This document shows positions 1 to 7,765 of a stretch of 55,169 nucleotides of DNA, in pieces. The number at the start of each line of letters is the position of its first letter. Position 1 is the first letter of the stretch. Position numbers and translations under genes: made by a program. Origin of the DNA: Agrobacterium leguminum (lineage in GTDB: Bacteria; Pseudomonadota; Alphaproteobacteria; Rhizobiales; Rhizobiaceae). Where the stretch lies: NCBI RefSeq assembly GCF_015704895.1, contig NZ_JADQWB010000026.1, positions 1-55,169 of the forward strand, written 5' to 3'. Under the pieces are notes generated by a model. The model saw only the letters and a list, made by a program, of their open reading frames with translations. It made no database searches and was not told the DNA's origin.

Positions 1-2
1 TC

Positions 3-77
3 AATAGCTCAGGTCTCTTCGGCGTTTTCTTCGGGGCAACTCAAATCGCAAAGATCAATCTCGAAGATAAACTCTGA
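3..77 (+). CDS. Possible 3' end of an IS481-like transposase (partial)
   Basis: An open frame enters from the left window edge and stops at a TGA at 75-77, encoding about 24 residues that end in GATQIAKINLEDKL. From memory, this kind of short tail and the repeats just downstream resemble the end of rhizobial IS481-type transposases, but the fragment is too short to prove it. The gene would be convergent with rhaK. It could equally be an unrelated chance frame. Confidence 0.3.
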   Translation, partial: NSSGLFGVFFGATQIAKINLEDKL

Positions 78-78
78 C

Positions 79-118
79 TGTCAGGGATGTCTCCGAACAC
101 ATGTCAGGGATGTCTCCG
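79..118. repeat. Two 17-bp direct repeats, possible insertion-element end
   Basis: The 17-mer TGTCAGGGATGTCTCCG occurs at 79-95 and again at 102-118, a period of 23 bp. The second copy continues into GTCTTTACA. Tandem copies of this motif next to a transposase-like C-terminus fit the terminal region of an IS481-family element. The complete element would lie to the left of the window, so the assignment rests on recollection of similar rhizobial sequences. Confidence 0.45.
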
Positions 119-189
119 GTCTTTACATCAAGCCCGAGGATGACGTTGCGTGTGGGGAGACGGACGGAGGTACTTCCCGCATCATGTCA

Positions 190-1572
190 TCAGACGAGCT
201 TTGCCTTCCAAGCCTCGTGATAAGAACCAAGTCCTTCAATGACGCCGGGGGCGAAATGACGCTCGCGGCCTCCTAGCGGCTTGGTGCCGGTAAGGAGAGC
301 GGCACCGGCGCTGGTGCCGGTGGAACCGCTGACTGCGATCACTTCCGTATCGGCAAAACCCGCTAGCGCCTTCAGATAAAGGGTGTTGCTGGCGAAGGGG
401 CCTTCAACGAGCGCTGGACCTTTTCGCCCGATAAGTGAAAGACTGAACTCCGTCATCAGGGCAAGATAAAGCGCCGCCGCCGCGTGTCTCTCGGCGACAG
501 TGGCATTGTCGTCGCCTATCCAGCACGCTGTTTTATCGTGGAAGGGGCCGGAACCGCTGACAATGCTGGGCAACAGCATCATGCCTTTGGCAATCACGCT
601 TTTGAACGCGGCCTCGATTGCCTCCTCCGGGGCATGCCCGAATTGCTGCGCCAGCATTTCATATTCCCTGCCGCCCATGAAGCGGGACGAGGGAACGGGA
701 CGGCCGAAAGCATCGACATTCAAGAGTGTGTCACGGGTGGGATCGAGCGTGCCCGCCGCGCCGCCGATGGCGAAATTCACCACCCAGGTGCCGGTGGAGA
801 CGACCGAAAAATCACCCTCCCGGCGTAGAAGATGCGGCAGGAGCGATGCGTTGGAATCGTGGATGCCACAATAGACCGGCATATGCGGTGAAAGACCTGT
901 TTCCATTGCCAGCGACGGGCGGATTGTTCCCAGAACATCGAAAGCGGAGCGCACCGGCGCCATCAACTGCTCGATGCCGAGACACGCGACGAGCGAGGAG
1001 AAACTTCTCCGCCGTGGGTTCCATAGATCGGTATGGCAGCCGAGCGAGGTCGTTTCGGTCGCCTGAATGCCCGTCAGCCGTCCCGCCCAATATTGCGCAT
1101 AGGTGACGATGCTGCGAACTCTGGAGAAGTCGTCCGGAAAGGCCGTTTTCTGGAAATGGATTTGCGCGCCAAGGTTCAGCCCGACGGGAAGCTGCGGTGA
1201 GCCGGTCTCGGCAAAATCGGGCCTGATGCCGCGATAGGCTTCTTCAATGGCTGCGGGATAGCCGTGTTCATAATCGAGCACCGGCATGGCGAGATCGCCG
1301 TTTCCATCGAGAAGTGCTGCCGAAGCGCCATGGGTGGTGATGGAAATCGCATCGAAACCGGGCTTCTGGCCGAACCGCTGAAGCGCGGAGAGAATGAAGC
1401 GCCAGAGCATTTCCACATCGTAATGCGGATAAATTCCATCGCGAAGGACGGGGTTCGCCTGTTTTTCGCCGGCAATCTCCTCGCCGCTGCCGGTGTCGAT
1501 GACGACGACCTTGGCATTGGTCTTGCCGATATCGATGACCGCGACGCGGCCCGGTCTGATGCTCTCGCTCAT
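190..1572 (-). CDS. rhaK: L-rhamnulokinase-like FGGY sugar kinase RhaK
   Basis: Phosphorylates the rhamnose-derived sugar after uptake and mutarotation; a cytosolic FGGY-family kinase of 460 aa, a normal family length. The N-terminal ATPase-fold loop reads [11 protein letters not shown] (about residues 11-21), and the C-terminal half has a glycine-rich stretch [12 protein letters not shown]. It is the last gene of the leftward rhaRSTPQUK operon and overlaps rhaU by 4 bp (ATGA), which argues for coupled translation. In Rhizobium leguminosarum RhaK is also reported to be needed for rhamnose transport, so it may do more than phosphorylate. The family is clear; the exact substrate follows from context. 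Confidence 0.92.
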   Translation of the reverse strand: MSESIRPGRVAVIDIGKTNAKVVVIDTGSGEEIAGEKQANPVLRDGIYPHYDVEMLWRFILSALQRFGQKPGFDAISITTHGASAALLDGNGDLAMPVLDYEHGYPAAIEEAYRGIRPDFAETGSPQLPVGLNLGAQIHFQKTAFPDDFSRVRSIVTYAQYWAGRLTGIQATETTSLGCHTDLWNPRRRSFSSLVACLGIEQLMAPVRSAFDVLGTIRPSLAMETGLSPHMPVYCGIHDSNASLLPHLLRREGDFSVVSTGTWVVNFAIGGAAGTLDPTRDTLLNVDAFGRPVPSSRFMGGREYEMLAQQFGHAPEEAIEAAFKSVIAKGMMLLPSIVSGSGPFHDKTACWIGDDNATVAERHAAAALYLALMTEFSLSLIGRKGPALVEGPFASNTLYLKALAGFADTEVIAVSGSTGTSAGAALLTGTKPLGGRERHFAPGVIEGLGSYHEAWKAKLV

Positions 1573-1892
1573 GGCAGATGGAACACCGTTACCAGATCTT
1601 TTGCGGCCGGCGAATTATCGGGATTGCTCTCCATGATATCGGCCATGTGCGCCCACCACTTCTTCATCACGGGGTGATCGGGCAAGGCCGCCATGCCGTG
1701 GTTCTTCGGGCGCGTCAGTACGCCGAACAGGATGTTGGTTTCCGGGTCGAGATGGATGGAGTAATCGCTCACACCCGCCTCGTGCAGCAGTGTCACCAGT
1801 TCGGGCCATATCTCGTCATGGCGCTTTTTATATTCGGCCTCTTTTCCGGCAAAGAGTTTCATCTTGAAGGCGTGTTTTTCAAGTTCCGGCAT
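1569..1892 (-). CDS. rhaU: L-rhamnose mutarotase RhaU
   Basis: Interconverts the alpha and beta anomers of L-rhamnose so that the correct anomer reaches the next enzyme. The 107-aa product is the usual length for this small dimeric alpha/beta-barrel family. Recognisable stretches are the N-terminal [19 protein letters not shown], the middle YSIHLDPET and the C-terminal [12 protein letters not shown]. It lies between the permease rhaQ (3-bp gap) and rhaK (4-bp overlap), the same place as in the rhizobial rha operon. The start codon is the only ATG that gives the family N-terminus. Confidence 0.93.
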   Translation of the reverse strand: MPELEKHAFKMKLFAGKEAEYKKRHDEIWPELVTLLHEAGVSDYSIHLDPETNILFGVLTRPKNHGMAALPDHPVMKKWWAHMADIMESNPDNSPAAKDLVTVFHLP

Positions 1893-1895
1893 GGC

Positions 1896-2906
1896 TTAAC
1901 TTCTCATGGCCCGAAGGCGACGGACGACGATGGGGATGGCGATGGTGACGATGAGCAGCAGACCGACGAAGATCGACATGACGATACCAGGCACATTCAG
2001 AAGACCGAGCCCGAAGGTGACGAGGCCCATGACGAAAGCGGCGATGACAACGCCTGCGATGGTGCCGGAGCCGCCGAGGATGGAGACACCGCCCAGCACT
2101 ACCATTGTCACCACCTCAAGCTCCCACCCTTGAGCGATGGACGGGCGCGTGGAGCCCAACCGCGACGTGAGGCAGACGGCAGCGATGCCGCTCATCAGGC
2201 CAGTGAGCAGGAACAGGATGAACTTCACCCGCTCCACCGGAATGCCCGAGAAACGGGCGGCGAAGGGGTTATTGCCGATCACATAGACCTGCCGGCCGAA
2301 ATTGGTGGCGTGCAGCAGAATGGCGAAGAGGATGGCCATGGCGATGAACAGCACGAATTCGAAAGATATCACCCAGAAAACGTAACCCTGACCGAAATAG
2401 GCAAAATCGGCGGGATATTTGCCATAGGCCTGATCGCCCAGCACCATATAGGAAATGCCGCGAAACAGGCTCATCGTGCCGATGGTGACGACGATGGACG
2501 GCAGCTTCAGCCCTGCGACCAGAAAGCCGTTGAAGGCCCCGCACAAAAGCCCGGTGCCGATGCCGATGGCGACGAGGCCGGGCGTGCCTACCCCCATCTG
2601 AACTGCCGCACCCATGGCGGTGGAGGCGAGCGCGATGATGGCGGCGACGGACAGATCAATTTCGCCAGCGATGATCAGCAGCGCCATGGCGAAGGCGATG
2701 ATCGCCTTTTCCGTGAAATTGAAGGTCGCATCCGACAGGTTCCACGCATTGAGGAAATAGGGCGAGGCCAGCGAATTGGCGATGAAGATGAGGATCGCAA
2801 CGCCGAGCAGCAGCACTTCCCAGCTGGCCATGATGCGGCGTAGCGGCGTGCCGAGCTTGTCTGGAATGACGCGTGGGCTAAGTGTCGGTTGAGATGGCGT
2901 GCTCAT
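1896..2906 (-). CDS. rhaQ: Rhamnose ABC transporter permease RhaQ
   Basis: Inner-membrane permease of the RbsC type for rhamnose import, 336 aa with about nine hydrophobic segments after a polar N-terminus of roughly 25 residues. The family loop that contacts the ATPase reads GGVSILGGSGTIAGVVIAA, about 60-80 residues before the C-terminus. It overlaps the paired permease rhaP by 4 bp and has a good Shine-Dalgarno (GGGAGG) before its ATG. RhaP and RhaQ probably form the heterodimeric channel served by the ATPase RhaT. Sugar specificity is inferred from the operon. Confidence 0.92.
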   Translation of the reverse strand: MSTPSQPTLSPRVIPDKLGTPLRRIMASWEVLLLGVAILIFIANSLASPYFLNAWNLSDATFNFTEKAIIAFAMALLIIAGEIDLSVAAIIALASTAMGAAVQMGVGTPGLVAIGIGTGLLCGAFNGFLVAGLKLPSIVVTIGTMSLFRGISYMVLGDQAYGKYPADFAYFGQGYVFWVISFEFVLFIAMAILFAILLHATNFGRQVYVIGNNPFAARFSGIPVERVKFILFLLTGLMSGIAAVCLTSRLGSTRPSIAQGWELEVVTMVVLGGVSILGGSGTIAGVVIAAFVMGLVTFGLGLLNVPGIVMSIFVGLLLIVTIAIPIVVRRLRAMRS

Positions 2907-3904
2907 GCTGCGGCCTCCCTGGCCTGATCGCTTGCTGCGCGGTCACGCAGGATGATACGGCCTTTTCGAGCTTCGGCACGGGCGTTGAAGACGACGGCGA
3001 GTACGATCACCACGCCGGAAATCGCCATCTGCGCGAAGGGCGAAATGCCGATGACGGGCAGGGCGTTCTTGATGACGCCGAGGAACAACGCGCCGAGCAC
3101 CGCACCCGCGACCGAGCCGATGCCGCCGGCAATCGAGATGCCGCCGATCACATTCGCCGCCACGCTGTCCAGTTCGAAACCGGCGGCGATGTCGACATAG
3201 GCAACCGCATAACGCGATACCCAGAGATAGCTGGCGAGACCGGCAAGTGCGCCTGACAGCACGAAGGCGAAGAAGCGCGTGCGGCCGACATCGATGCCTG
3301 CATAGACGGCGGCACTCGGATTACCGCCCGACGCATAGGCCGAGCGGCCGAAGGAGGTGCGGCTGAGAACCAGCCAAGCACCGGCGATGATGAGGATGGC
3401 GACCCATGAAAGAACCGGCATGCCGAGGATCATGGTGCGCGGCACGTTGAGGAAGGTCGGCGAAAGCTGGTGCGCATTCACCCAGCCGCCGCCGGACAGA
3501 ACGAAAGCCATGCCGCGATAGATGGTGAGCGTGCCGAGTGTGACGACGATCGGCGGAATGCCGAGCCACCAGACCAGCACGCCGTTGAGCGAGCCGAGAA
3601 ATGCGCCGATGCCGACCGCCATGACGATGAGAAGCGGCAAGGGAATGCCCGGGAAGGCGGCATTGGTCATCGCCACCGCCATGCCGGTGAAGGCGAGATT
3701 GGCGGCAACCGAAAGATCGATGGATTTGGTGAGAATGACCGCCATCTGGCCAAGCGCCAGAATGATGAGGATGGAGGTATCGTTGAAGATATTGACGAGA
3801 TTGCCGGGCCGGCCGAAGCCGGGGGCGCGCAGCGCGAAACCGGCGATCATGACGATAATGATGCCCGCCAGCAGCCATTCGCGATTTTTAAGTAGACGTT
3901 GCAT
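2903..3904 (-). CDS. rhaP: Rhamnose ABC transporter permease RhaP
   Basis: Second RbsC-type permease of the rhamnose importer, about 333 aa and highly hydrophobic. It carries the family motif GGISIAGGIGSVAGAVLGA in the C-terminal third. The start at 3904 (MQRLLKNREW) is preferred because GAGAGGGG precedes it at proper spacing; an upstream in-frame ATG at 3925 would add seven residues, lacks a ribosome site and overlaps the end of rhaT. It overlaps rhaQ by 4 bp. The two permeases are similar and presumably arose by duplication. Confidence 0.92.
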   Translation of the reverse strand: MQRLLKNREWLLAGIIIVMIAGFALRAPGFGRPGNLVNIFNDTSILIILALGQMAVILTKSIDLSVAANLAFTGMAVAMTNAAFPGIPLPLLIVMAVGIGAFLGSLNGVLVWWLGIPPIVVTLGTLTIYRGMAFVLSGGGWVNAHQLSPTFLNVPRTMILGMPVLSWVAILIIAGAWLVLSRTSFGRSAYASGGNPSAAVYAGIDVGRTRFFAFVLSGALAGLASYLWVSRYAVAYVDIAAGFELDSVAANVIGGISIAGGIGSVAGAVLGALFLGVIKNALPVIGISPFAQMAISGVVIVLAVVFNARAEARKGRIILRDRAASDQAREAAA

Positions 3905-3917
3905 GGTTTTGCCCCTC

Positions 3918-5453
3918 TCAGGCATTGCCGGTGGCGGCGCGCACCAGCTTTTCCGGAGAAAAATCGGCGCGTTCGAACTGGCCCGCCATCAGGCCTTCGC
4001 GCATGACGATGGCGCGGTCGGACATGCCGAGGATTTCGGGAAGTTCGGATGAAATCATGATGATCGAAAGCCCCTCGGCGGCAAGCTCGCTGATGAAACC
4101 ATGCACGGCGGCCTTGGAGCCGATATCGATACCCTTGGTCGGTTCATCGAGAATGATGACCTTGGGCTGGGTGGCGAGCCATTTGCCGATCACCACCTTC
4201 TGCTGGTTGCCGCCTGAAAGCGTGCCGACCGGCACCGAAAGGGCGGCCGCGCGCAGATCGAGCCGCGAGGCGTATTTGCGCGCCAGCGCGAATTCATTGG
4301 CGGCGGCGAGAAACCCCTTGCGCGAGGTGCGCGTGAGCGATGGCAGCGACATGTTCTGGTAGATCGGCATGTCGAGCGCCAGCCCGTGGCGGCCGCGCTC
4401 CTCCGGCACATAAACGATGCCGGCGCGGATCGCGTCTTCCGGTGAGCGGATGGAAAGCGGCTGGCCTTCCAGCGATACCTGCCCTGAAGCCGGCCGGGTA
4501 ATGCCGAAAAGCGACTGGCAAAGCTCGGAGCGGCCCGCGCCGATCAGCCCGTAAAGGCCGAGAATCTCGCCCTTGCGCAGCTCGAGCGAAATATCGCGGA
4601 ATTCCGTCTGATGCGAATAATCGCGCACCGAAAGAACCGTCGGACCAAGGGCGACGGCCTGCTTGGGAAAGGCGTTCGTCACGTCGCGACCGACCATCAG
4701 CCGTACAATCTCGTCCTGCGGCGTGGCCGCAAGATTGCCCGCACCGACCATTTTCCCGTCGCGGAACACGGCGTAATTCTCCGCGATTTCATAGACTTCA
4801 TCGAACTTGTGGCTGATGAAGAGGATTGCCTTGCCCTGCCGCTTCAGGTTTTCGACGATGCGAAAGAGATCGTCGATCTCCTTGCGGGAAAGGGCGGCCG
4901 TCGGCTCGTCCATGATGACGATGCGCGCCTCGACCGACAGCGCGCGGGCGATTGCGACGAGATGGCGTTGGGCGATGGACAGGTCCTTCAGCCGGATCGT
5001 CGGATCGATGGTGCTTTCGAGTTGTTCCAGCAGGGTTCTGGCGCGTGTGTTGATGGTCTTCCAGTCGATCAGGCCGAAACGCCCCTTCGGCGCATGGCCG
5101 AGGAAGATGTTTTCGCCGACGGAAAGCTCGTCGAACAGCACGGTTTCCTGATGAATGGCGGTTACGCCGGCATCGATGGCGTCCTGCGCGCTGTGAAAAT
5201 GGACGGGCTGGCCATCAAGAAGGATTTCGCCCTCGTTCGGGCGATAGATGCCGGTGAGGATTTTGACGAGCGTGGATTTGCCCGCACCGTTCTCGCCGAT
5301 CAGCGCGGTGACCTTGCCGGGGTAAAGCGCGATATCGACGCCATCCAGCGCTTTGACGCCGGGGAATATCTGGCTGATGCCGCGCATTTCGAGAATGGGC
5401 GTTGAATTTGAAGCCTCGACGACATCTAAAATTTTCGTTTCGATACGCATCAT
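3918..5453 (-). CDS. rhaT: Rhamnose ABC transporter ATP-binding protein RhaT
   Basis: Tandem-domain sugar-import ATPase (511 aa) of the RbsA/MglA type, which energises RhaP/RhaQ. Domain 1 has Walker A GENGAGKST (residues 53-61), a degenerate signature LSIAQRHLVAIARAL and Walker B IMDEPTAAL. Domain 2 has the reduced Walker A GLIGAGRSE, a canonical LSGGNQQKVVIGKW signature and IILDEPTKGID. This asymmetry is normal for the family. Two adjacent ATG codons (5451-5453 and 5448-5450) can start it. The gene is separated from rhaS by about 220 bp holding a long inverted repeat; all other genes of the operon are nearly contiguous. Confidence 0.93.
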   Translation of the reverse strand: MMRIETKILDVVEASNSTPILEMRGISQIFPGVKALDGVDIALYPGKVTALIGENGAGKSTLVKILTGIYRPNEGEILLDGQPVHFHSAQDAIDAGVTAIHQETVLFDELSVGENIFLGHAPKGRFGLIDWKTINTRARTLLEQLESTIDPTIRLKDLSIAQRHLVAIARALSVEARIVIMDEPTAALSRKEIDDLFRIVENLKRQGKAILFISHKFDEVYEIAENYAVFRDGKMVGAGNLAATPQDEIVRLMVGRDVTNAFPKQAVALGPTVLSVRDYSHQTEFRDISLELRKGEILGLYGLIGAGRSELCQSLFGITRPASGQVSLEGQPLSIRSPEDAIRAGIVYVPEERGRHGLALDMPIYQNMSLPSLTRTSRKGFLAAANEFALARKYASRLDLRAAALSVPVGTLSGGNQQKVVIGKWLATQPKVIILDEPTKGIDIGSKAAVHGFISELAAEGLSIIMISSELPEILGMSDRAIVMREGLMAGQFERADFSPEKLVRAATGNA

Positions 5454-5491
5454 CCGTCTTACCGGTCAGTTTGATTGAAGCGGTGAAGGGC

Positions 5492-5645
5492 ACCCCCCTC
5501 TGCCCTGCCGGGCATCTCCCCCTCAAGGGGGGAGATCGATATGCGGCACCGTTGAGGCCATCACTAAAGTTGAGAGTGAGCGAGTATTATCGTCTGGCTG
5601 ATCTCCCCCCTTGAGGGGGAGATGCCCGGCAGGGCAGAGGGGGGT
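5492..5645. repeat. RIME-like palindromic element between rhaS and rhaT
   Basis: A 46-bp arm at 5492-5537 is repeated as an exact reverse complement at 5600-5645, with a 62-bp spacer. Each arm is rich in short C and G runs and contains CTGCCCTGCCGGGCATCTCC. This matches my recollection of Rhizobium-specific intergenic mosaic elements (RIME). In the transcript it would form a very stable stem directly after the rhaS reading frame, a typical place for protecting or terminating the solute-binding-protein message. Confidence 0.85.
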
Positions 5646-5677
5646 AACCCTCCACCCGCCGTCAGCCACTACTCAGA

Positions 5678-6688
5678 TCAAAAAATCTTCGAGAACTGAT
5701 CGATATTCTTCGCATCATAAACAAACGGATCGGCCATCGCCGCTTCGCTGTTTTCGCCAACCTTGATCTTGCCCATGCGGCCGGCTTCGATTTCCGAGCC
5801 CGGCTTGCCATCGGTTTCGCCCTTCACCAGGCGATAGGCGATCTGGGTGGCGGAGTAGCCGAGGTCGATCGGGTTCCAGATGGCGAATTCCTTGGTTGCG
5901 CCCGACTTGATGGCGCCGGCCATTTCAGACGGCAGGCCAAGGCCGGTCACATAGACCTGACCGATCTTGCCCGCATCTTTCACGGCCTGCGAGGCGGCGA
6001 GAACGCCAACCGTTGTCGGCGCGACGATGACCTTCACATTCGGCTGCGAGGAGAGCAGGCCCTGCGCTTCGCGGTAGCTCTTGTCGGCAAGATCGTCGCC
6101 GTAAACCGTGGTGACGAGGTTGAGGCCGGGGAAATCCTTCAGCTGCTTCTTCATCTCGTCGATCCAGATATTCTGGTTCGTGGAGGTGGTGGTGGCCGAA
6201 AGAATGGCGAAATCGCCCTTGCCGCCTTCCAGATGCGATGCGGCGAGCTGCAGGCACATCTTGCCGATCAGTGCGTTGGAAGAGGGATTGAGCTGGAGAA
6301 TGCGGCCTTCCGGCGCCACGCCGGAATCCCAGGAGATGACCTTGATGCCGCGCTGGGCCGCCTTTTTCAGCGCCGGAACCACGGCGTCGGGGTCATTGGC
6401 GGAAATGGCGATGGCATCGACGCCCTGCGCGATCAGCGAATTGATGACTTCGATCTGACCTTCCGCCGTGGTGCTGGTCGGGCCGGTATAGATGATCTCG
6501 ACGCCGCCGAGGTCCTTTGCGGCCTCCTGCGCGCCCTTGTTGGCGGCTTCGAAAAAGCCGTTGCCGAGCGATTTGACCACCAGTGCGATCTTCACATCGG
6601 CGGCCTGGGCAACGCTGCCCAGCCCTGCGACGGAGAGCGCCGCGCCAAGCGCCAGAGCGCTCGTCAATGTTCTGCGTGTAAGTTTCAT
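5678..6688 (-). CDS. rhaS: Rhamnose-binding periplasmic protein RhaS
   Basis: Periplasmic sugar-binding protein of the type 1 (RbsB/LsrB) fold that delivers rhamnose to RhaPQT. 336 aa. The start at 6688 gives a classical signal peptide (MKLTRRTLTSALALGAALS, cleavage near AQA-AD) and is preceded by GGAGG; the frame is open further upstream but without a ribosome site. The mature N-terminus reads KIALVVKSLGNGFFEAANKG, followed by NDPDAVVPALKKA, both typical of the family. It follows rhaR after 46 bp and precedes the RIME-like stem. Confidence 0.94.
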   Translation of the reverse strand: MKLTRRTLTSALALGAALSVAGLGSVAQAADVKIALVVKSLGNGFFEAANKGAQEAAKDLGGVEIIYTGPTSTTAEGQIEVINSLIAQGVDAIAISANDPDAVVPALKKAAQRGIKVISWDSGVAPEGRILQLNPSSNALIGKMCLQLAASHLEGGKGDFAILSATTTSTNQNIWIDEMKKQLKDFPGLNLVTTVYGDDLADKSYREAQGLLSSQPNVKVIVAPTTVGVLAASQAVKDAGKIGQVYVTGLGLPSEMAGAIKSGATKEFAIWNPIDLGYSATQIAYRLVKGETDGKPGSEIEAGRMGKIKVGENSEAAMADPFVYDAKNIDQFSKIF

Positions 6689-6734
6689 GTCCCTTTTCCT
6701 CCCGTTTTGAACCTTTTCCTCCCTCCGGTGCTCC

Positions 6735-7565
6735 TCAGGCGACCGAAGAAGAATCCTCATCATCCGGAGGGGCGGCTGTCTTGCCATCCCTCACAGCGCC
6801 GACGACCAGCAATTCCACGCCGGCATCTTCCACCATCCTCGCCGCCTCATCGGAAATCCCGTCATCGGTGATGATGGTCGAGACATTTTCGAGCGGGCAT
6901 AAAATGAGGCTGGATCGCTTTCTGAATTTCGATGAATCGACCATCACGATCAGCTCTTCCGCCTGTCGCATCAGCTTCTGCTCGCTCTGGATAACCAGCG
7001 CGTCGGATTCCATGATGCCGAGCGCGCCCACGCCCTGCGCACCGAGAAAAATCCGCCGCGCATAAAAATTGCGGATCGCATCGTTCTCGAAAGGCGACAG
7101 GATAAGGCTCTGGTCGCGATAGATCGCGCCGCCCGGCACGCTGACATTGCATTTGGAATGCTTGACCAGATGCTCGGCGATGGCGAAAGAATTGGTCATC
7201 ACCTGCAGGCGGCGCGCCGCCATGTAATGCACCATCTGGAATGTCGTCGTGCCGCCATTCAGAATGATCGCGTCGCCATCGTTGCAGAGATCGACCGCTT
7301 TGCGCGCAATTGCGCGTTTCTTGTCGATATTGACCGATTCGGACACGCGGAACGGCCGGGCGGCGAGATTGCCGAGCTGCGGCGGATGCACCGCTTCCGC
7401 CCCGCCGCGCACGCGGCGCAACTTGCCCTGAACATGCAGGGACGCGATATCCCGGCGGATCGTCGCTTCCGACGCATCCGTCAGTTCGGCAATATCCTGC
7501 ACCGTCACGACAGCTTTTTCCTGCGTGGCGCTCAAGATGATGCGATGGCGTTCGCGTTCGTGCAT
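6735..7565 (-). CDS. rhaR: DeoR-family regulator of rhamnose genes RhaR
   Basis: DeoR-type transcription factor of 276 aa. The N-terminal winged helix-turn-helix covers about residues 5-58 (recognition segment DASEATIRRDI, residues 30-40). The C-terminal sugar-phosphate sensing domain starts near residue 75 and contains the phosphate-binding GGTTT at 104-108. In R. leguminosarum the equivalent protein represses both rha transcripts. Here it is the first gene of the leftward operon, so it probably controls its own synthesis through the dyad at 7606-7678. The start has a strong AGGAGG ribosome site. The last ~15 residues are acidic and variable. Confidence 0.92.
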   Translation of the reverse strand: MHERERHRIILSATQEKAVVTVQDIAELTDASEATIRRDIASLHVQGKLRRVRGGAEAVHPPQLGNLAARPFRVSESVNIDKKRAIARKAVDLCNDGDAIILNGGTTTFQMVHYMAARRLQVMTNSFAIAEHLVKHSKCNVSVPGGAIYRDQSLILSPFENDAIRNFYARRIFLGAQGVGALGIMESDALVIQSEQKLMRQAEELIVMVDSSKFRKRSSLILCPLENVSTIITDDGISDEAARMVEDAGVELLVVGAVRDGKTAAPPDDEDSSSVA

Positions 7566-7582
7566 GGGGTCCTCCTGATCGT

Positions 7583-7611
7583 GATTATTCGCAATCTCTT
7601 TACGTTGTCAA
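7583..7611 (-). promoter_or_regulatory. Putative promoter of the rhaRSTPQUK operon
   Basis: On the minus strand a perfect -35 TTGACA (plus coordinates 7606-7611) is followed after about 17 bp by an AT-rich -10-like ATAATC/AATAAT around 7583-7589. The rhaR start lies about 20 bp further. The -35 box is the outer edge of the left operator half. Confidence 0.5.
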
Positions 7612-7678
7612 TCAAGAACGATCAAATTAATCAATATCGCGCTGCAACATGAAAATTTATGATCGTTTTTGATTGACA
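7606..7678. promoter_or_regulatory. Inverted-repeat operator between rhaR and rhaD (candidate RhaR site)
   Basis: TGTCAATCAAGAACGATC at 7606-7623 is matched in inverted orientation by GATCGTTTTTGATTGACA at 7661-7678, 17 of 18 positions, around a 37-bp AT-rich centre. Each arm ends in a TTGACA -35 box, one for each divergent operon. A repressor bound to both arms would block both promoters at once. DeoR-family proteins often bind repeated half-sites, and rhaR is the adjacent gene, so RhaR is the natural candidate. Confidence 0.7.
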
Positions 7679-7702
7679 TTATGCTTTTGGATGCGCGATA
7701 TC
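7673..7702 (+). promoter_or_regulatory. Putative promoter of rhaDI
   Basis: A perfect TTGACA (7673-7678) lies on the plus strand inside the right operator half. A weak -10-like hexamer (CGATAT or GATATC) starts 17-18 bp downstream, at 7696-7702. The rhaD ATG is at 7766, leaving a leader of about 60 nt. The -35 box is convincing and the -10 box is not. Confidence 0.45.
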
Positions 7703-7765
7703 TGCCATCAAAGGAGGCGGGCCGGTATCGGCTCCGCGAATGCAGACAGATATTGGGAGGAAGAC

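Noticed and set aside
1578..2843. 421-codon open frame on the plus strand
   Set aside because: Antisense to rhaU and rhaQ; low-complexity Asp/Gly/His-rich product without membrane or enzyme features.
5492..5645. Long inverted repeat considered as an insertion-sequence end or CRISPR-like array
   Set aside because: No transposase frame or target duplication is present and there are only two arms; the sequence fits a RIME-type palindrome better.
7673..7765. N-terminal extension of rhaD from an upstream in-frame ATG
   Set aside because: It would begin inside the right operator arm and -35 box; a strong GGGAGG site precedes the ATG at 7766.
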